Shown here piece by piece: positions 22,631 to 26,862 of a DNA stretch of 26,862 bases. A program made the translations under genes and the position numbers. How positions within the stretch are numbered: position 1 is the stretch's first letter; each line of letters starts with the position of its first letter. The DNA comes from Pyramidobacter piscolens. Lineage in GTDB: Bacteria; Synergistota; Synergistia; Synergistales; Dethiosulfovibrionaceae. The stretch is taken from NCBI GenBank assembly GCA_004558205.1, contig SFDM01000049.1:1-26862 (forward strand), in the 5' to 3' direction. The notes under the pieces are model-generated. The model searched no databases. It had not been told where the DNA came from and saw only the letters and a program-made list of their open reading frames with translations.

Positions 22631-23440
22631 CAGAGACGATTTCTTTGCTTGATTCCAATATGAATCCAACTGATCAAGCGTAAATTTCGACCAGTCGCCG
22701 CCTTCCGCCTCAACCTGCTTTTCCACGTAGCGGAACCGGCGTTCAAACTTGGAGTTGGTGCGCGACAGGGCCACGTCGGGATCGATGCCCATGCGGCGCG
22801 AAAGGTTGACCACGGCGAAGAGCAGGTCGCCGATCTCCCCCGTGAGGGCGTCTTTTTTCTCGTCGCTCACGACCTCGCGCACTTCTTCAAGCTCCTCCGC
22901 GATTTTATCCAGCACGGGGGCCTGATCGCCCTTCTCCCAGTCGAAGCCGACCATGGCCGCCTTCTGCTGGATCCTGTAGGCTTTGACCGTCGCCGGCAGG
23001 TTGCGGGGCACGCCCGACAGCACCGAACGGTCTTCCGCCGGCTGTCCCGCGCGCTCCTGGCGCTTGATCTTCTCCCAATTCTCGAGTACCTTGTCGGCGT
23101 CCTCGGCGACCACGTCGCCAAACACGTGGGGATGGCGGCGGATCAGCTTCTGGCTCAGCACTTCTGGAATATCGGAAATGTTAAAGTCGCCCAGCTCCTC
23201 GGCGATGGCGCCCACAAAGACGACCTGAAGCAGCAAATCGCCGCACTCCTCCAGCACATGAGCCATGGAACGGTCTTCGCCTCTTCTCTCGATGGCGTCC
23301 ACAAGCTCGTAGGCTTCTTCCACGATGTGAGGGCAGAGCGTCTCGTAGGTCTGTTTTCTGTCCCAGGGGCACCCGCCCGGCGCGCGCAGCTTCTTCATGA
23401 TCTCTACAAGCTTCGAAAAACCGTAATTTCTGTCTTCCAT
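22628..23440 (-). CDS. mazG: Nucleoside triphosphate pyrophosphohydrolase MazG
   Basis: MazG hydrolyses NTPs and dNTPs to monophosphates and pyrophosphate, clearing aberrant nucleotides. From ATG 23440 the product has 270 residues with two MazG modules: the first has LRAPGGCPWDRKQTY, EEAYELVDAI and EECGDLLLQVVF, with the acidic residues that bind magnesium; the second has EELEEVREVV and EIGDLLFAVVNLSRR. The ATG at 23440 has AGGAG eight bases upstream and is preferred over the longer frame to 23506, which would run into mfd. It starts 31 bases after the mfd stop and is likely co-transcribed with it, linking nucleotide clean-up with repair. Confidence 0.95.
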   Translation of the reverse strand: MEDRNYGFSKLVEIMKKLRAPGGCPWDRKQTYETLCPHIVEEAYELVDAIERRGEDRSMAHVLEECGDLLLQVVFVGAIAEELGDFNISDIPEVLSQKLIRRHPHVFGDVVAEDADKVLENWEKIKRQERAGQPAEDRSVLSGVPRNLPATVKAYRIQQKAAMVGFDWEKGDQAPVLDKIAEELEEVREVVSDEKKDALTGEIGDLLFAVVNLSRRMGIDPDVALSRTNSKFERRFRYVEKQVEAEGGDWSKFTLDQLDSYWNQAKKSSL

Positions 23441-23471
23441 TGTGCTCACTCCTGTCTTAACGCGATATTTT

Positions 23472-26400
23472 TCATGCCGTCGCCGCCGCAGGTTTCTCCG
23501 CGGCATGCGCCCGTTTCAGTTCGTCCGCCACGGCCGCCAGGCCCTTCAGGCCGCCGGCGCCAAGGCGCGCGTCGTTCTTGCTGGCCCATTTCGGCGGTAG
23601 GAACAGGTCGCCGCGCAGCGGCCCCTCCAGAGCCAGGAGCATGCCGGCGATGCGCAGCTTTTTAATTCCCACCGCGCCGCCTTCGCCCCGCACCAACGCC
23701 GCGTCCAGAAGGCCCCGCACCTGTTCCGGCAGAGGCCCGTAACGGTCGAGAAGCTCTTCCTGCATCTCGTCGTACTCGCTGAAACTCAAGGACGACAGGA
23801 GCCGCCTGTAAAGGCCGATGCGCAGATCCACCTGGGGCACGTAGTCCACGGGGATCGTCAGAGGAATCGAGATGTCGGTGATCACGGACTTGACGCCGAT
23901 GCCGCGCAGTTCATCCACGCGTTCTTTCAGCTTTTTAAGGTACAGCGTATAGCCAATGCGCTCTTTGAAGCCGTGCTGGCTCGTCCCCAAGATCTCGCCG
24001 GCGCCGCGGATCTCCAAGTCTCTTTGGGCCAGCCGGTATCCGGCGTTCTGGGAGCTTACGGCTCCAAAGGCTTCCAGACGCTCTCGGGTCTGCCCTCCGG
24101 GATTTTCCGATTCGTAGAAGAACAGCGCGTAGGCGTTTTCACTGCGGCGTCCGATGCGGCCGCGGATCTGATGCATCTGGGCCAGGCCGAGGCGCCTCAC
24201 GTCGTCCACGATCAGAGTGTTGGCCCGCGGCACGTCGAGGCCGCTTTCGATGATGGTGGTGCAGACCAGGATGTCGATTTTCCCATCGTAGAAGTCGTTC
24301 ATCGTGTCTTCCAGGACGTGTTCGCCCATCTGCCCGTGGGCGACGGCCACTTTATGCCCCGGATAGCGGTTGGCGATGCGGGCCTGCACCTCTTCGATGT
24401 CCTCCACGCGGTTATGCAGATAGTAGACCTGTCCGCCCCGCGCAAGCTCGCGCGTGACGGCGTCGTGAACCAGCCCTTCGTCCCAGACCGACGTGACGGT
24501 GAAGACCTCGCCGCGGCTCCTCGGAGGCGTGGAAATGACCGAAATGTCGCGGATACCGCGCAAAGCCATGGAAAGGCTCCGCGGGATCGGCGTCGCCGAC
24601 AGGGACAGCACGTCAAGCCCAGGATGGGCGATTTTCAGGCGTTCCTTGTGCTGGACGCCGAAACGGTGTTCTTCGTCGATGATCAGCAGTCCCAGGTCTT
24701 TAAAGGTGATATCGTCCTGAAAAAGCCTGTGGGTCCCTATCAGGATATCCAGCTTCCCCTGCGCCGCGTCGGCGAGGATCAGCTTCTGACGGGCTTTGGG
24801 AACCATGCGCGACAGCAGCTCTACCCTGAGGGGAAGCTCTCCCATGCGGGCGAGGCAGGTCCTGTAGTGCTGAAGGGCCAGCACAGTGGTGGGCGCGATC
24901 AGCGCAACCTGGGCGCCGCCTTCCACGGCTTTCACCGCGGCCCGCAGCACCACTTCGGTCTTGCCGTAGCCCACGTCGCCCACGATCAGACGGTCCATGG
25001 GCCATGGGCGTTCCATGTCGCGCTTGACGTCCATAATGGCGCGGAGCTGGTCCGCGGTTTCCGTGTAGGGGAAGCTGTCCTCGAAGCGTTCCATCAGCTC
25101 GCCGTCGCGCATGAAGGCGCGGCCGCGGGCCAGTTCCCTTTGGGCGTACAGCTCCAGAAGGCCCTGAGCCTCGGCTTCGATCTCGGCTTCGGCCTTTTTC
25201 CAGGCGGAGCGCCAGCGTTTGGAACTCAGGCTGTCGGCTTCGGGTTCGCCCTCGCCGTTCCACGGCGTCAGCCTGAAAAGCTCCGACGTGGGGATGATCA
25301 GCTTCTGGTCCTGGTCGAAACGGAGGACGATGGTCTCGAATTTCTGTCCGCCGAACTCCTCCACGGACGTGCCCATGAGCTGGCAGAGTCCGTACTTCTC
25401 GTGAATCACCCACTGCCCCGGCTTCAGGCTGGCTTCCAGGTCCAGAGGCATCCCCCGGTCGATGCTGTCGGCGGAAATCTCGTTGATGCCGAAGAGCTCG
25501 GCGTCGGAGATCCAAACTTCCTTCCTGTCGTTGACCAGGGCGCCGCCGCTGAGGCTCACGCCTCGATGCATTTCCACAGCCTGGGGGAAGGCGCTGCCCG
25601 TCAGGGTGCGGCTTGTGACGTGGACGCCGATCCCCGACTGGAGCAGCGCCTTGATGTAGCTCTGGGCCTTTCGCAGGTCGCCCTTGAAATAGGGAACGCC
25701 GCCGTAGTTCAGCTCGGCCTGTTTCAGGCCGTCGCCGGGCGGCACGACCCTGAGGCGGGGCAGGCGCCCCGTGTCGAGAAGGAAGGTCTCGTAAGCGTCG
25801 GGCGAGAGCTGCCTCTTCTCCGGCACCAGGGCGTTATAAAGCTCCAGAAAAGCTCCGAAACTGTTTTCCAGTTTTTTGGGCTGCACCAGCAGAGTCCTGA
25901 AATTTCCCCAGGACATCTCGCGGTTTAAATCCTCTCCGTGATTGACGCTCCGGAGGGTGAAACGCTGAATCGTCTCAAAGCTTCTCTGGGTCCGTGGCTG
26001 AAAGCGCCGGATCGATTCGACGTCTTCGTCAAAGAACTCGACGCGCACAGGCGCTTCGCTGGAAGGGTCGAAAAAATCTACCAGGCCGCCGCGCAGAGCG
26101 AACTCTCCCGGCTGCCATACCAGCTCGGTCCGCCGGTAGCCGTTTTCGGCCAGCCAGCCGGCCAGCGTGTCGCGCCCGGCGCTGCGTCCCGTCTCAAGGG
26201 TCAGGCCCGTGCGTCCGAAACGGAAGGGGGCCACGACGGCCCCGGGCGTGGCGATCAAAAGCCCCTTGTCGCTGCCGATCCACTCCGCGAGGATCTGTCC
26301 GCGCTTCAAAAAGAACTCCTCGCTGTGAAGAAGCTCCGCGTCCAAAGGCGGCTCTTCGAGCAAAAATGGCTGGGAATCCCCGAGAATTTTTGAGTCGGAA

Positions 26401-26540
26401 TAGACGCGAAGAGCGTCCTGCCGCGTGGGGGCCAGCATAAGGGTTTTATCGCAGAGGCGAAGCGCGCAGGCCAGCGCCGCCCCTTCCAGAGGAATCCCCA
26501 CGGAAGCGCCGCGGGACCATAATCCTGTCTCTATTTCCAT
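23472..26540 (-). CDS. mfd: Transcription-repair coupling factor Mfd
   Basis: Mfd is a DNA translocase that removes RNA polymerase stalled at lesions and recruits UvrA. The 1022-residue product is somewhat shorter than the E. coli protein. Order of domains: an N-terminal UvrB-like region (about 1-200, with GEFALRGGLVDFFDP), an RNA polymerase-interacting CarD-like domain at about 368-425 (GQWVIHEKYGLCQLMG), then a RecG-like translocase with Walker A GDVGYGKTE at 521-529, DEEHRFGV at 622-629, SATPIPRSL, and QIRGRIGRR, and the C-terminal TRCF domain. The ATG at 26540 is 24 bases away from a strong AGGAGG (26565-26570); an in-frame CTG at 26555 has the ideal spacing of nine and would add five residues. 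A good promoter lies about 110 bases upstream. Leads the mfd-mazG pair. Confidence 0.96.
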   Translation of the reverse strand: MEIETGLWSRGASVGIPLEGAALACALRLCDKTLMLAPTRQDALRVYSDSKILGDSQPFLLEEPPLDAELLHSEEFFLKRGQILAEWIGSDKGLLIATPGAVVAPFRFGRTGLTLETGRSAGRDTLAGWLAENGYRRTELVWQPGEFALRGGLVDFFDPSSEAPVRVEFFDEDVESIRRFQPRTQRSFETIQRFTLRSVNHGEDLNREMSWGNFRTLLVQPKKLENSFGAFLELYNALVPEKRQLSPDAYETFLLDTGRLPRLRVVPPGDGLKQAELNYGGVPYFKGDLRKAQSYIKALLQSGIGVHVTSRTLTGSAFPQAVEMHRGVSLSGGALVNDRKEVWISDAELFGINEISADSIDRGMPLDLEASLKPGQWVIHEKYGLCQLMGTSVEEFGGQKFETIVLRFDQDQKLIIPTSELFRLTPWNGEGEPEADSLSSKRWRSAWKKAEAEIEAEAQGLLELYAQRELARGRAFMRDGELMERFEDSFPYTETADQLRAIMDVKRDMERPWPMDRLIVGDVGYGKTEVVLRAAVKAVEGGAQVALIAPTTVLALQHYRTCLARMGELPLRVELLSRMVPKARQKLILADAAQGKLDILIGTHRLFQDDITFKDLGLLIIDEEHRFGVQHKERLKIAHPGLDVLSLSATPIPRSLSMALRGIRDISVISTPPRSRGEVFTVTSVWDEGLVHDAVTRELARGGQVYYLHNRVEDIEEVQARIANRYPGHKVAVAHGQMGEHVLEDTMNDFYDGKIDILVCTTIIESGLDVPRANTLIVDDVRRLGLAQMHQIRGRIGRRSENAYALFFYESENPGGQTRERLEAFGAVSSQNAGYRLAQRDLEIRGAGEILGTSQHGFKERIGYTLYLKKLKERVDELRGIGVKSVITDISIPLTIPVDYVPQVDLRIGLYRRLLSSLSFSEYDEMQEELLDRYGPLPEQVRGLLDAALVRGEGGAVGIKKLRIAGMLLALEGPLRGDLFLPPKWASKNDARLGAGGLKGLAAVADELKRAHAAEKPAAATA

Positions 26541-26629
26541 AAACTGAGACGCCAGAACTCATCGCCTCCTTTTTTGCAGAAAAATTTTTTCAATAAAAGC
26601 CAGAGCGTCGTCGTTATGGAACGCGGCGT

Positions 26630-26705
26630 CCTATTAATACCAATTCGCATTCAACATACTTAATATCGGACCGAATGTCAAAGACAAAGGACTTCAACGC
26701 AAAGG
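26630..26705 (-). repeat. Inverted third copy of the dispersed repeat
   Basis: Read on the minus strand, this stretch starts CCTTTGCGTTGAAGTCC and continues through ATATTAAGTATGTTGAATG and GAATTGG. It lines up with the copy starting at 94 (TTTGCGTTAAAATC ... ATATTAAGAATGTTGATGG ... GAATTAGG) and with the one at 244. Sequence is diverged but order and spacing of the motifs are kept. It contains the mfd promoter. The 322 bases to the right of mfd hold only this, the promoter and the insertion-sequence end. Confidence 0.5.
26653..26681 (-). promoter_or_regulatory. Probable mfd promoter
   Basis: On the minus strand TTGACA (26676-26681, consensus -35) and TATGTT (26653-26658) are 17 bases apart. 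Transcription would start near 26646, leaving an approximately 105-base leader before the mfd ATG. It is embedded in the dispersed repeat copy. Confidence 0.6.
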
Positions 26706-26716
26706 CTGAACTAAAC

Positions 26717-26862
26717 TGTACCCCATAAAGTGGACAGTTGAAAAAACAAAACCCCGATTCCTAGACAAGAAAAAACAAATCCCCCGTTTTTTGGACAAGC
26801 CCTTTCTCTGAAAAAAACGAAGCTGTGATAAGCTGTCTCAATAGTATCGAGAATGGAGGTTG
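26717..26862 (+). mobile_element. Probable left end of an IS3-type insertion sequence, truncated by the window
   Basis: TGTACCCCATAAAGTGGACA at 26717-26736 has the TG start and CCCC..AA..TGGACA pattern of many IS3-family ends. It is followed by two tandem units of 29 and 30 bases (26740-26768 and 26769-26798), each made of an A-rich GAAAAAACAAA block, CCCC(C)G, a T-rich part and a (T)(A/G)GACAA end, that look like internal transposase-binding sites repeating the terminal motif. GGAGG appears in the last bases of the window (26856-26860), as expected just before a transposase ORF. No transposase codons are visible, so the assignment rests on end structure alone. Confidence 0.5.

Noticed and set aside
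23973..25928. 651-residue plus-strand ORF opposite mfd
   Set aside because: Mirror frame of mfd with the same low-complexity composition; no motif or start signal.

Overview
The window looks like chromosomal DNA of a GC-rich anaerobe with a diderm lifestyle (several exported enzymes with signal peptides). The gene content and order fit the phylum Synergistota: a two-subunit glycyl-tRNA synthetase next to the PPDK regulator, a phoH / HD-phosphohydrolase / ybeY / CBS-protein / era / recO cluster, a stand-alone oxaloacetate decarboxylase-type carboxyltransferase, exported gamma-glutamyltransferase and exported C69 dipeptidase. The phylum is inferred from my reading of gene families and was not tested by a search.

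Layout. 1-330 is AT-rich, without a gene, and holds two copies of a dispersed repeat. 331-2155 (minus) has a TIGR04076-type small protein, a tandem DUF1508 protein with its own promoter, and lipoate-protein ligase. 2418-4124 (plus) is gamma-glutamyltransferase, followed by a terminator. 4493-5578 (plus) is a membrane diguanylate cyclase that ends at a bidirectional terminator shared with the opposing pair at 5635/5710-7875 (a C69 dipeptidase followed without a gap by a small exported protein). 7876-8551 is a strange non-genic stretch with a promoter, a 17-copy AAGAC pentanucleotide tract inside a small reading frame and a strong terminator. 8552-8923 (plus) is an Xre-type regulator. The remainder, 9244-26540, is all minus strand housekeeping: mfd, mazG, oadA-like, phoH, 7TM-HD phosphohydrolase, ybeY, two tandem CNNM/CBS proteins, era, recO, then glyQ, glyS and ppsR. 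The right edge holds a third, inverted copy of the dispersed repeat, which carries the apparent mfd promoter, and then what looks like the left end of an IS3-type insertion sequence cut off by the window.

How the genes fit together. mfd (transcription-coupled repair) and mazG (nucleotide-pool cleaning) lie together. phoH, the HD protein (c-di-AMP type hydrolase), ybeY, era and recO form the conserved RNA-maturation/ribosome-assembly neighbourhood. glyQ, glyS and ppsR are tightly packed, and ppsR points to control of pyruvate phosphate dikinase. The exported peptidases suggest peptide and glutathione use.

Most notable observations: (1) the small exported protein at 5710-6075 ends at a TGA followed in frame by 24 protein-like codons and by a 9-bp stem with a GUU loop at the right distance for a bacterial SECIS, so it is a candidate selenoprotein or recoded gene; (2) the AAGAC microsatellite with its own promoter, ribosome-binding site and terminator is a candidate contingency locus upstream of a regulator; (3) mfd, ybeY and phoH have strong Shine-Dalgarno sequences whose best-spaced codons are CTG or ATC/ATA rather than ATG/GTG/TTG; (4) two palindromes in the lplA-ggt divergent region look like operators.
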